A stretch of DNA of 64,000 bases. Source: Muribaculaceae bacterium (lineage in GTDB: Bacteria; Bacteroidota; Bacteroidia; Bacteroidales; Muribaculaceae). The notes beneath the pieces are model-generated. The model was not told the DNA's origin, made no database searches, and saw only the letters and a list, made by a program, of their open reading frames with translations. The position numbers and the translations under genes were made by a program. The stretch spans positions 29,278 through 93,277 of the forward strand of contig JAFYNZ010000017.1 in the NCBI GenBank assembly GCA_017547845.1, in the 5' to 3' direction. This document shows positions 35,154 through 42,997 of this stretch, piece after piece (position 1 is the first letter of the stretch; every line of letters starts with the position of its first letter).

Positions 35154-35161
35154 CAAATTTA
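35154..35161 (-). promoter_or_regulatory. Possible DUF5686 -7 element
   Basis: TAAATTTG on the minus strand, about 60 nt upstream of the DUF5686 ATG. No TTG at the expected -33 distance, so this is tentative. Confidence 0.35.
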
Positions 35162-35241
35162 CAAAAAAGCTTTGAATCATCGTCACTTATCGGCTCTTTA
35201 TCAGTCGACATATGTGTCGTAAACGATATTTTAAGGAAACT

Positions 35242-35724
35242 ATGGCAAAAGAAATCGAACACAAATATATGGTCGTGTCGTCGCAATACATCGACATGGC
35301 GACACGCTCCTACTACATAGCTCAGGGCTATCTCAATCGTGACCCCATGCGTACGGTCAGAGTGCGTATCAAGGACGACAAGGCCTTTCTGACTATTAAG
35401 TCGAAGAACATGGGCGACACTCGTCAGGAGTATGAATATCCTGTGCCGGTGGAAGATGCACAAGAGATGTTGCGATTGTGTGAGGGCAGAGTGATAGCGA
35501 AGCGACGCTACATCGTGCCTTTTGAGGGAATGACCTGGGAGGTCGACGCCTTTGAGGGGAATTTGTATCCGCTTATTGTGGCTGAGATAGAGCTGCAAGA
35601 CTCCGACCAAGTCTATGCGTTGCCGCCATTTGTCGGTCGCAATGTCACCGACGATGAGCGATTCTATAATTCCAGACTTGCCTCTGACGGTGTCGATGTT
35701 GCACAACTGATGAAATTGTCTTAA
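35242..35724 (+). CDS. CYTH domain protein
   Basis: The ATG at 35242 (MAKEIEHKYMV) gives 160 residues, with an AAGGAA stretch just upstream. An earlier ATG at 35212 only adds ten residues ahead of the conserved start. The ExExK motif is Glu4-Ile-Glu6-His-Lys8. The conserved basic strands (TVRVRIKDDKAFLTIKSK) and final acidic strand (VAEIELQD) line the triphosphate tunnel. CYTH enzymes act on inorganic triphosphate or thiamine triphosphate; which one is unknown. KdsC-like gene follows by 27 bp. Confidence 0.9.
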   Translation: MAKEIEHKYMVVSSQYIDMATRSYYIAQGYLNRDPMRTVRVRIKDDKAFLTIKSKNMGDTRQEYEYPVPVEDAQEMLRLCEGRVIAKRRYIVPFEGMTWEVDAFEGNLYPLIVAEIELQDSDQVYALPPFVGRNVTDDERFYNSRLASDGVDVAQLMKLS

Positions 35725-35751
35725 ATTTGCATTATCAAAGAGACTATAGAG

Positions 35752-36273
35752 ATGAGTAGCATAAGTTATGACTTGAAGAAGATAAAAGCAATCGCTTTAG
35801 ATGTCGATGGTGTGTTGTCGACAGCGATGCTCACGATATCTGCCGATGGCGAGCCCTTGAGAATGCTCAATGTCAAAGATGGCTATGCCCTGCAGTTGGC
35901 TGTCAAGCGAGGTTATCGCATTGCGGTGATTTCGGGTGGTAGCTCAGAGGGTGTGAAAAGTCATCTGAAGGTGTTGGGTGTCAACGATGTCTTCCTTCGT
36001 TCGGGCGATAAACTGCCTGTGTTGACCAAATGGATGGAGGAAAACTCGCTTCAGCCCCAGGAGGTGGCATATATGGGCGACGACATTCCCGACATGCAAG
36101 CCCTTCAGTATGTGGGGTTGCCATGCTGTCCGTCAGATGCTGCTTGGGAAGTGAAAGAAGCTTCGCTATGGATTTCGCGCTATCAGGGTGGCTGCGGTTG
36201 TGTCAGAGACTTGGTGGAGCAGGTGCTCAGAGCCAATGGCGACTGGATGAGAGACGATGCCCATGTGTGGTAG
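35752..36273 (+). CDS. kdsC: KdsC-like HAD phosphatase (Kdo-8-phosphate phosphatase)
   Basis: A 173-residue capless HAD phosphatase with nucleophile Asp17 and Asp19 in LDVDGVL. Other signatures are the ISGGSSEGVKSHLKVLG segment and MGDDIPDMQALQYVG. The size and sequence fit 3-deoxy-D-manno-octulosonate 8-phosphate phosphatase of lipopolysaccharide synthesis. kdsA/kdsB are not nearby, so other sugar-phosphate substrates remain possible. Maf follows 26 bp later. Confidence 0.88.
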   Translation: MSSISYDLKKIKAIALDVDGVLSTAMLTISADGEPLRMLNVKDGYALQLAVKRGYRIAVISGGSSEGVKSHLKVLGVNDVFLRSGDKLPVLTKWMEENSLQPQEVAYMGDDIPDMQALQYVGLPCCPSDAAWEVKEASLWISRYQGGCGCVRDLVEQVLRANGDWMRDDAHVW

Positions 36274-36299
36274 TATTATCTATTAATGAGAAGAAACGT

Positions 36300-36878
36300 A
36301 TGTTGGAAAATCTAAAAGAATATAACATAGTATTGGCAAGCAAGTCGCCTCGTCGTAGGGAGTTGCTTAAGGAACTCGGATTGGAATTTGAGATTAACGC
36401 ACTATCGGTCGATGAGGATTATCCTGCCGACCTTCCGGCAGATCAGATAGCTCGCTATTTGTCGGAGAAGAAAGCTGATGCCTATCTGCCGACTTTGAGT
36501 GATAAAGAGTTGATAATCACTGCTGACACGGTGGTGATATGCGACGATGCAGTGTTGGGTAAACCTAAGGACTATGCCGATGCGATGCATATGTTGATGA
36601 GTCTCAGTGGTCGCTGCCATCAAGTGGTGACCGGGGTGACGCTGCTATCGGCTCAGAAGCGAGTAAGCTTCAGCGTGTCGACAGAGGTCTATTTTGCAGA
36701 GATTAGCGAAGACGAGGCACGCTATTACGTTGACCATTATTCGCCATTTGATAAGGCGGGTGCTTACGGTATTCAAGAGTGGATAGGCTATGTGGCAGTC
36801 CACAAGATAGAGGGTAGCTTCTACAATGTGATGGGCCTTCCATTGCATCAGCTCTATAAAGAGCTCAAAGCCTTCTAA
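36300..36878 (+). CDS. maf: Maf-like nucleoside triphosphate pyrophosphatase
   Basis: The ATG at 36300 (MLENLKEYNIVLASK) gives 192 residues; a longer in-frame opening from 36030 overlaps kdsC and is rejected. The Maf signature ASKSPRRRELLKELG, the catalytic ADTVVI and the TGVTLL region are intact, and YHS-like FDKAGAYGIQEW is present. The Arg-containing pattern fits the dTTP/UTP pyrophosphatase (YhdE) subgroup, which clears non-canonical nucleotides. Confidence 0.92.
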   Translation: MLENLKEYNIVLASKSPRRRELLKELGLEFEINALSVDEDYPADLPADQIARYLSEKKADAYLPTLSDKELIITADTVVICDDAVLGKPKDYADAMHMLMSLSGRCHQVVTGVTLLSAQKRVSFSVSTEVYFAEISEDEARYYVDHYSPFDKAGAYGIQEWIGYVAVHKIEGSFYNVMGLPLHQLYKELKAF

Positions 36879-36972
36879 ACTACCTTGCTTTCCTAAGTTG
36901 TGAGGGGAGAAGTGGTATTTGGGGAGAAAAGGCATTGCCCATTAAACGCTAAACTTTACACATTAAGAACTT

Positions 36973-37006
36973 TGTCCCACTGTCCCATCGTTTCAGAGAT
37001 GAGACA
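36973..37006. repeat. 34-bp inverted repeat, left arm
   Basis: TGTCCCACTGTCCCATCGTT begins this arm. It matches the reverse complement of 37475-37508 at 30 of 34 positions. Confidence 0.8.
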
Positions 37007-37050
37007 CTTGCAACGAATGGGACACTTGCAACGAATGAGACACTTGCATC
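37002..37050. repeat. 18-bp tandem repeat, 2.7 copies
   Basis: Units AGACACTTGCAACGAATG (37002-37019), GGACACTTGCAACGAATG (37020-37037) and a partial third. Similar units in reverse orientation (GGACAGATGCAACGAATG) lie within 37401-37474. Confidence 0.8.
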
Positions 37051-37303
37051 TTCCTGTCCACAACTAAAAGCGTTTAAGAATAGCCCTTAAGAGCCATCGG
37101 TCCTTTGGGGCTTTCTCTTTATAGAGCCTTGCAGAGCCTCACAAATAGGGAAGAGAGGGAATTTAGAGAAGATAGAGAATTTAATGAGCCCCATTAAACA
37201 TTACACATTAAACCTTTACCCATGCCTTGTGGGTCTTCATGGCCTTTTAGGCGTTAAAGGAAAAGAGTTTAAGTAGCTCTACTAAACTTTAAACCCAAAT
37301 CTC

Positions 37304-37334
37304 TTGCGTATTTCAAAACTTTGTTGTATCTTTG
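37304..37334 (+). promoter_or_regulatory. Orphan promoter without a downstream gene
   Basis: TTG (37304-37306), 20 bp, TATCTTTG (37327-37334), as good as the promoters of housekeeping genes in this window. Transcription would start near 37338 and run into the right repeat arm. The next gene begins at 38120. Confidence 0.6.
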
Positions 37335-37400
37335 CAAATATTTTCATCGACTGACGACTACTGACATCGGGATATTATCGCAGCAAACGACTCTATCAAC

Positions 37401-37474
37401 TTTGTCCCATCTGTTGCAACCGTTGCATCTGTCCCATTCGTTGCATCTGTCCCAAGTGTTGCAAGTGTTGCATC
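37401..37474. repeat. Degenerate tandem units, reverse orientation
   Basis: Alternating GTTGCATCTGTCCCA and GTTGCAAGTGTTGCA-type units. On the minus strand they read as variants of the 18-bp unit at 37002. Confidence 0.7.
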
Positions 37475-37508
37475 TGTCTCACCCCTGAAACAGTGGGACA
37501 GTGGGACA
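37475..37508. repeat. 34-bp inverted repeat, right arm
   Basis: Reverse-complement partner of 36973-37006 (30 of 34 identical), 468 bp away. The orphan promoter lies between the two arms. Confidence 0.8.
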
Positions 37509-37838
37509 GCAAGACAAGACAGGCGATTCAGAGTCGACAGCACACATAGTCCGACCATATGCGTTACTCTTCACTCTAAGAGAGGGAAGAGGGGGAGAGT
37601 GTATATCTACGCTTGCAAGCAATCATAGATATCTTTCTATATTCATAGGCTCATCGTTCTGAGCCTTTTCTGAATAGGTAGTCGCTTTGTCCCTAAAAGC
37701 CTTTCTGCTGAAAGCATCGTCTTCACGGGACAGTCGCTCCTGTAATGTTTGTGGAAGTGCCTACAGGACCTTTTGGCCCTTCAGCCCCTTTCTCTCACCA
37801 AGCACCTATCATCTCGCTAAACGCTCCCTTCTCTGAGT

Positions 37839-37940
37839 TACCCCGATAGGGGTTACATCTCGGTTAACCGGTGGTCAGCGAGCGTAGCGAGTGCCACCAC
37901 CGGAGATGCACCCTCACTCGACACATACCCCGACAGGGGT
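37839..37940. repeat. Palindromic module with three hairpins
   Basis: CCCCGATAGGGG (37841-37852), then CCGGTGG...CCACCGG (37868-37903, loop with GCGAGCGTAGCGAG), then CCCCGACAGGGG (37928-37939). Each outer hairpin is followed by TTAC. The layout resembles dispersed GC-rich palindromes of Bacteroidetes chromosomes. Confidence 0.65.
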
Positions 37941-38119
37941 TACGCATCACCTCCGCACTCTGCTCATCGTAGTCGCATCGTCGCATGTCGCATTGAGGCT
38001 GACGCCATGCAACACGACAACGCTGCAACGACTCGACTTCCTATGAATGTTTAGAGTTTAATGTTTAGTGGGAGAGGTTGCCGTATGTAATAAAATGTGT
38101 ATCGGTGCGTTAATAAGGA

Positions 38120-40531
38120 GTGAAACTATTAAGATTTATATGCTTTGTGCTAATGATGCTTGTCGGAGTGGCGAGTGTCACGGCTGATAATGTCAAGATA
38201 TCGGGTAAAGTCATCGACAATGAGGACAAACCCATCGAGTTTGCTACGGTGAGGATATCGGGCACCGCTATCGGTACGAATACCGACTTGCAAGGTCTTT
38301 ATGAACTTAAGGTGGCTGAAAAAGACACCATAGAAGTAGTGTTTACATGCGTCGGATTTAAGGAGCACCATCGCAAGTTGCTCAATCCTAAAGGAGAAGT
38401 AACCCTCAATGTGCGTATGGAGCTTGATAGCTACACCATCGGAGAGGTGGAAGTTACGGAGTTTCGTCGCAGTTCTGATGGTATGCAAAGCTTCGGTACT
38501 GATGTGCTCAAGACCTCGCCTGACGTGTCGGGAGGTAGCGTAGAGGCTATGATAAGCACCATGGCAGGTGTCAATTCTTCCAACGAAATGAGTTCGCAAT
38601 ATTCGGTCAGAGGTGGCTCGTATGATGAGAACTCGGTCTATATCAATGGCGTGGAGATCTATCGTCCTCAGCTTGTGCGTTCAGGACAGCAGGAAGGCCT
38701 GAGTATTATCAATCCCGATATGGTGGGCAATATCAAGTTCTCTACAGGTGGCTTCCCTGCGCAGTATTCTGATAAGATGTCGAGTGTGCTTGACATCACC
38801 TATCGCGAGCCGGAGGCATTGGAGGGCTCGGCATCGTTCAGCCTTATGGGTGCGTCACTGGCTTTCGGTCAGAACTCGGGCAAGTTTTCGCAACTTCACG
38901 GCATCAGATTTAAGAAGAATAACTCGTTGCTGACATCGCTTGAGACAAAGGGTGAGTACGACCCGTTGTACTTTGATTATCAGACAAGTATCAACTACAA
39001 GCCGACCGATAAGTGGACCATCTCCGCGCTCGGCAATATATCGCTCAATCACTACAAGTTTAAACCGGCCAATCGTGAGACAAGTTTCGGTACGTCGACC
39101 GATACAAAGCAGTTTACTGTCTATTTCGATGGCGAAGAACGCGATAAATTTGAGACCTATCTCGGTGCTGTCTCTGTGGGCTACAAGCATAGTCGTACGA
39201 CCGATTTCACGCTCGGCGTGTCGGGCTTTATGACCAATGAGCTCGTGAGCTACGACATCTCGGGCGAATATTGGCTTGACCAAGCAGGCACAAGCGGCGA
39301 GGGGGGTGTCGGTGGCGAATTGGGTGTCGGAAAATACATGGAGCACTCTCGCAACCGCCTCAAAGCATCGGTGTTTCAGATTGCTCTCAGAGGCAACACG
39401 GCTATCAAGAGCCATCGTTTGTCCTACGGCTTAATCTATCAACGCGAGAAGTTTCACGACCGCACCAAAGAGTGGGAGTGGCGAGACTCTGCCGGTTATT
39501 CTCTGCCGACTATCCCTGAGGGGGTGAATCTCGTCTACAATCTATATTCCAAGCAAGACTTGTCGACCAATCGCATAGCCATCTTTGCCGAGGATACCTA
39601 CTACTGGGACACTAATGTCGGATTTCTGTCGCTCAATGGAGGCTTGCGTCTATCTTATTGGGACTTCAACAAAGAGTTTCTTATTTCGCCACGCGTAAAT
39701 GTCAATTTCTCACCGGCTAAATACAGCCGATGGAACTATAGATTTGCTACCGGTCTCTACTATCAGTCGCCATTCTATAAAGAATACCGACAAGCAGTGG
39801 TCGACGACAACGGCAACTCTATCATCAGGCTCAACAATGGCATTAAGTCGCAACGCAATTTCCAAGCCATATTCGCTACGGATTTCACCTTCAGAGCCAT
39901 GGACCGACCATTCAAACTATCGGCTGAAGCTTACTATAAAAATCTGTCGAATATGATTTCTTACGAGTATGACAACCTCAAAGTGACATATTCAGGTGTA
40001 AACGACTCTAAGGGCTACATCATGGGTCTGGACCTCAAGCTGTTTGGTCAGTTTGTAGAGGGTACTGACTCTTGGCTGTCGTTCTCATTAATGAAGACTC
40101 GTCAGACTCTCAATGGTGTCAGCGTGCCGATGCCGAGCGATCAGCGTTACAGCGTGGCACTTTATTTCACAGACTATTTTCCGAAATTTCCGAAGTTGAA
40201 GTTTAGCTTGCGAGGCATCTTCTCCGATGGTTTGACCATGACGGCTCCTCGCGTCACTCGCGACCAAGCATATTTCCGTGCACCGGCCTATAAGCGTGTC
40301 GACATCGGCTTGAGTTATCAACTTGTCGGAGCACCTACCAACGGCGTGCGACCATACAATTTCTGGCGTCATTTCAAGAATATCTCGGTCGGACTCGATG
40401 TGTTCAACCTGTTTGATATCTCCAACGTGAGCAGCTACTACTGGGTGACCGATATCAACGACATACAATATGCCGTGCCGAATTATCTGACTCGTCGCCA
40501 ATTTAATATCCGTCTGACAATCGAAATTTAG
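38120..40531 (+). CDS. TonB-dependent receptor with carboxypeptidase-like domain
   Basis: An 803-residue protein starting at a GTG (MKLLRFICFVLMMLVG), preceded closely by AAGGAG. A signal peptide (1-22) leads into a carboxypeptidase-regulatory-like domain (about 25-110). The plug follows (about 125-225, including GVNSSNEMSSQYSVRGGSYD and VYINGVEIYRP), then a beta-barrel ending in FNIRLTIEI. The plug motifs are those of genuine TonB receptors. No SusD or siderophore gene is adjacent, so the ligand is unknown. Start choice is moderately certain; no ATG fits better. Confidence 0.9.
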   Translation: MKLLRFICFVLMMLVGVASVTADNVKISGKVIDNEDKPIEFATVRISGTAIGTNTDLQGLYELKVAEKDTIEVVFTCVGFKEHHRKLLNPKGEVTLNVRMELDSYTIGEVEVTEFRRSSDGMQSFGTDVLKTSPDVSGGSVEAMISTMAGVNSSNEMSSQYSVRGGSYDENSVYINGVEIYRPQLVRSGQQEGLSIINPDMVGNIKFSTGGFPAQYSDKMSSVLDITYREPEALEGSASFSLMGASLAFGQNSGKFSQLHGIRFKKNNSLLTSLETKGEYDPLYFDYQTSINYKPTDKWTISALGNISLNHYKFKPANRETSFGTSTDTKQFTVYFDGEERDKFETYLGAVSVGYKHSRTTDFTLGVSGFMTNELVSYDISGEYWLDQAGTSGEGGVGGELGVGKYMEHSRNRLKASVFQIALRGNTAIKSHRLSYGLIYQREKFHDRTKEWEWRDSAGYSLPTIPEGVNLVYNLYSKQDLSTNRIAIFAEDTYYWDTNVGFLSLNGGLRLSYWDFNKEFLISPRVNVNFSPAKYSRWNYRFATGLYYQSPFYKEYRQAVVDDNGNSIIRLNNGIKSQRNFQAIFATDFTFRAMDRPFKLSAEAYYKNLSNMISYEYDNLKVTYSGVNDSKGYIMGLDLKLFGQFVEGTDSWLSFSLMKTRQTLNGVSVPMPSDQRYSVALYFTDYFPKFPKLKFSLRGIFSDGLTMTAPRVTRDQAYFRAPAYKRVDIGLSYQLVGAPTNGVRPYNFWRHFKNISVGLDVFNLFDISNVSSYYWVTDINDIQYAVPNYLTRRQFNIRLTIEI

Positions 40532-40615
40532 TGCCGACGATGGTCGAATCAGATGCTTCGCAGATAGTTTGCTCAAAAAAATGGGCATAATAGAGTGTGA
40601 TATAGAAATTTTCGT

Positions 40616-40623
40616 TAACTTTG
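40616..40623 (+). promoter_or_regulatory. Possible promoter of ROK kinase gene (-7 element)
   Basis: TAACTTTG, with transcription predicted near 40627 and a 58-nt leader. No clear -33 TTTG at the usual distance. Confidence 0.35.
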
Positions 40624-40684
40624 TGATTGGATTTCTAATCCGTCGAATAGTTAACTACAATAAAATTAAAATACCATAAACATT

Positions 40685-41659
40685 ATGACAAAGCCATACG
40701 TATTAGGTATCGATATAGGTGGTACCAACTCAGTGTTTGGGATTGTAGATGCACGCGGTCAAGTCGTTGCAAGTGACTCAATCAAGACTCAAAAGCACAA
40801 CAATTTTGATGACTATGTAGACGAACTTCATGCAGCTGTGATGCGTCTGCTCAAGGATAATGATGCTGAAGACAAGATTCACGGCATCGGTATCGGCGCT
40901 CCTAACGCCAACTACTATACAGGCGAGCTTGTGAATGCCGTTAACCTCCCATGGGGCAAGCATGTGAAGATTGCCGAAAAGGTGAGCAAGAAGTTTGGTG
41001 GTATCCCTGTGGCAGTGACCAACGACGCCAACGCGGCAGCTATCGGCGAAATGACCTATGGCGCAGCTCGTGGCATGAGAGACTTCATTATGATTACGCT
41101 CGGCACAGGTGTCGGCTCGGGTATCGTTGTCAACGGTCAGCTCCTTTATGGTCACGATGGTTTTGCAGGCGAATTAGGCCACGTTATCATGAAGCGCAAC
41201 AATGGTCGTATGTGTGGCTGTGGTCGCACAGGTTGCCTTGAGACATATTGCTCGGCTACAGGCGTAGCACGCACAGCACGCGAGTTTCTCGAAATCCGCA
41301 CTGAGCCATCTTTGCTCCGTGAAATCCCGGTGGAAGACATTACATCTAAGGATGTTTACGATGCAGCAGTAGCAGGTGACAAGATTGCTAAAGACATCTT
41401 CGAATTTACAGGCAATCTTCTCGGTCAAGCGTTTGCCGACATGGTGACATTCTCAAGCCCACAAGCATTTATCCTCTTCGGTGGTCTTGCCAAGAGTGGC
41501 GACTTGCTTCTCAAGCCTATCAAGGAATCGCTCGATAAGAACATCATGGAATGCTTCAGAGGCAAAGCACAAATCATCGTTTCAGAACTCAAGGAAAGCG
41601 ATGCAGCAGTGCTTGGTGCGTCTGCTCTCGGTTGGGAAGCTAAGTACAAAGCAGAATAA
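40685..41659 (+). CDS. ROK family glucokinase
   Basis: A 324-residue sugar kinase. The phosphate loop is DIGGTN (10-15), the catalytic Asp is in VTNDANAAAIGE, and the structural zinc site is His166 with Cys177, Cys179 and Cys184 (CGCGRTGCLE). There is no N-terminal helix-turn-helix, so it is an enzyme rather than a ROK repressor. Glucose is the most likely substrate; N-acetylmannosamine or others are possible. It has its own terminator. Confidence 0.9.
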   Translation: MTKPYVLGIDIGGTNSVFGIVDARGQVVASDSIKTQKHNNFDDYVDELHAAVMRLLKDNDAEDKIHGIGIGAPNANYYTGELVNAVNLPWGKHVKIAEKVSKKFGGIPVAVTNDANAAAIGEMTYGAARGMRDFIMITLGTGVGSGIVVNGQLLYGHDGFAGELGHVIMKRNNGRMCGCGRTGCLETYCSATGVARTAREFLEIRTEPSLLREIPVEDITSKDVYDAAVAGDKIAKDIFEFTGNLLGQAFADMVTFSSPQAFILFGGLAKSGDLLLKPIKESLDKNIMECFRGKAQIIVSELKESDAAVLGASALGWEAKYKAE

Positions 41660-41716
41660 TTCTTAGCAAATACATACGGTCCGATTGACGAAATCGTCAG
41701 GGCTGATAGACGACAA

Positions 41717-41757
41717 AGAGCGTTGCAGTGACTCACTGTGACGCTCTCGCTTTTATT
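41717..41757 (+). terminator. Terminator after ROK kinase
   Basis: AGAGCGT (41717-41723) pairs with ACGCTCT (41741-41747), with an inner CAGTG/CACTG stem, followed by CGCTTTTATT. Confidence 0.75.
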
Positions 41758-41793
41758 CGCTTCGGCTTTTATCCGAAAAGCGATAGTGACTAA

Positions 41794-41811
41794 AGTATCT
41801 ATAGTACCTAT
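41794..41811. repeat. 9-bp tandem repeat at the end of the aminotransferase gene
   Basis: Two units, AGTATCTAT and AGTACCTAT. The second contains the TAG stop codon of the DegT gene (41808-41810, minus strand). Confidence 0.6.
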
Positions 41812-42947
41812 CTTTTTAGCATTGACTTGATGGTGTCGACAATCAGGGCGATGTCTTCGTCGCTCACCCATGGGCCGGCAGGCAGACAGAGCCCTTTGTT
41901 GAATAGCGATTCGGATACGCCATTGAGGTAGCTGTCGCAGTCGGCAAATACCGGTTGAAGGTGCATAGGTTTCCATAAAGGACGACTTTCGACGTTGGCT
42001 TCTTCAAGCGCAAGACGGAGGTCTTCATAGTTGAATCCTGTCTTGTCCGAATCGATGAGGATGTTGCACAGCCAATAGTTGGAGTTGAAACGCTCATCGG
42101 GGTTGGTCAATAGTGTTATTCCATCGATGTCGCGGAACGCTTCTTCGTAGAGGTCGTGTATATGCTTATGATGAGCAATATGCTCCTTGAGAATGGTCAT
42201 CTGTCCGCGTCCGATACCGGCGCAAATGTTGCTCATGCGATAGTTGTAGCCTATCTTTTCGTGCTGATAGTAGGGGAATGGTTCGCGAGCTTGAGTGGAG
42301 TAGAATGTCACTTGGCGTTTGCTGTCTGCATCGGGTGTGATAAGTGCGCCGCCTCCTGAGGTGGTAATCATCTTGTTGCCGTTGAATGACAATGCACCAT
42401 ATGTCCCAAGCGTCCCACATTTCTTACCCATATATTCCGACCCAAGTGCCTCTGCAGCATCTTCAAGCACAGGAATACCATATTTAGCAGCTATAGCAAG
42501 TATCTTGGTCATCTTTGCCGGCATGCCGTAGAGGTGCACCACGACGATGGCTTTAGGGTAGCGACCTGTCTTTTGTTTGCGGTCGATGATGGCTTGTTCC
42601 AATAGGTCGGGACACATGTTCCAAGTATCCTCTTCGCTGTCGATGAATACCGGTCGGGCTCCCTGATAGACGATAGGGTTGGCAGAAGCCGAGAATGTGA
42701 ACGACTGGCAGAGCACTTCGTCGCCTTGACCGACGCCGAGCATTACAAGTCCGAGATGAAGGGCTGCAGTGCCGGCAGAGAGAGCGACGACATGTTTCCT
42801 TTCTCCCAAGTAGCCTTCGAGGTCAGCCTCAAATCCGTTGACATTAGGACCGAGAGGCGAAATCCAATTGTCTTTGAAAGCCTCTTCGATGTATTGCATC
42901 TCGTTGCCACTCATGTGGGCCATGCATAGTAGTACTCTCTCTCTCAT
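41808..42947 (-). CDS. DegT/DnrJ/EryC1/StrS aminotransferase
   Basis: A 379-residue PLP-dependent sugar aminotransferase. The Schiff-base lysine is Lys192 in FNGNKMITTSGGG, and the cofactor-binding Asp163 is in LEDAAEALGS. The pattern resembles EpsN and PglE, which aminate 4-keto-6-deoxy nucleotide sugars. It is the last gene of the ugd-rfbA-rfbC-rfbB operon. The substrate could be the dTDP-4-keto-6-deoxy sugar made by the neighbours or a UDP-linked one made elsewhere. The stop codon lies in a 9-bp repeat. Confidence 0.92.
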   Translation of the reverse strand: MRERVLLCMAHMSGNEMQYIEEAFKDNWISPLGPNVNGFEADLEGYLGERKHVVALSAGTAALHLGLVMLGVGQGDEVLCQSFTFSASANPIVYQGARPVFIDSEEDTWNMCPDLLEQAIIDRKQKTGRYPKAIVVVHLYGMPAKMTKILAIAAKYGIPVLEDAAEALGSEYMGKKCGTLGTYGALSFNGNKMITTSGGGALITPDADSKRQVTFYSTQAREPFPYYQHEKIGYNYRMSNICAGIGRGQMTILKEHIAHHKHIHDLYEEAFRDIDGITLLTNPDERFNSNYWLCNILIDSDKTGFNYEDLRLALEEANVESRPLWKPMHLQPVFADCDSYLNGVSESLFNKGLCLPAGPWVSDEDIALIVDTIKSMLKR

Positions 42948-42997
42948 ATCTGATGATGTTGTAAGCGTTTGGTGTGTAATTGTCTGTCGATTAAGTG

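Larger units (their letters stand above)
36879..38119. other. 1.24-kb gene-free, repeat-rich region
   Basis: No credible gene is seen on either strand; the open frames present are short and built from repeats. The region contains 18-bp tandem units, a 34-bp inverted repeat pair, a promoter at 37304-37334 and a palindromic module at 37839-37940. Two copies of a CCATTAAAC-type sequence also occur (36938 and 37190). It could be a decayed mobile element, a structured RNA locus or a chromosomal spacer. Confidence 0.7.

Noticed and set aside
36973-37508. Possible CRISPR array in the repeat region
   Set aside because: Repeats are 18 bp, adjacent without unique spacers, and appear in both orientations; no cas genes nearby.
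37358-37558. 66-residue minus-strand frame with ATLGTDATNGTDAT repeats
   Set aside because: It is a translation of the tandem units at 37401-37474; no start signal or homologous domain.
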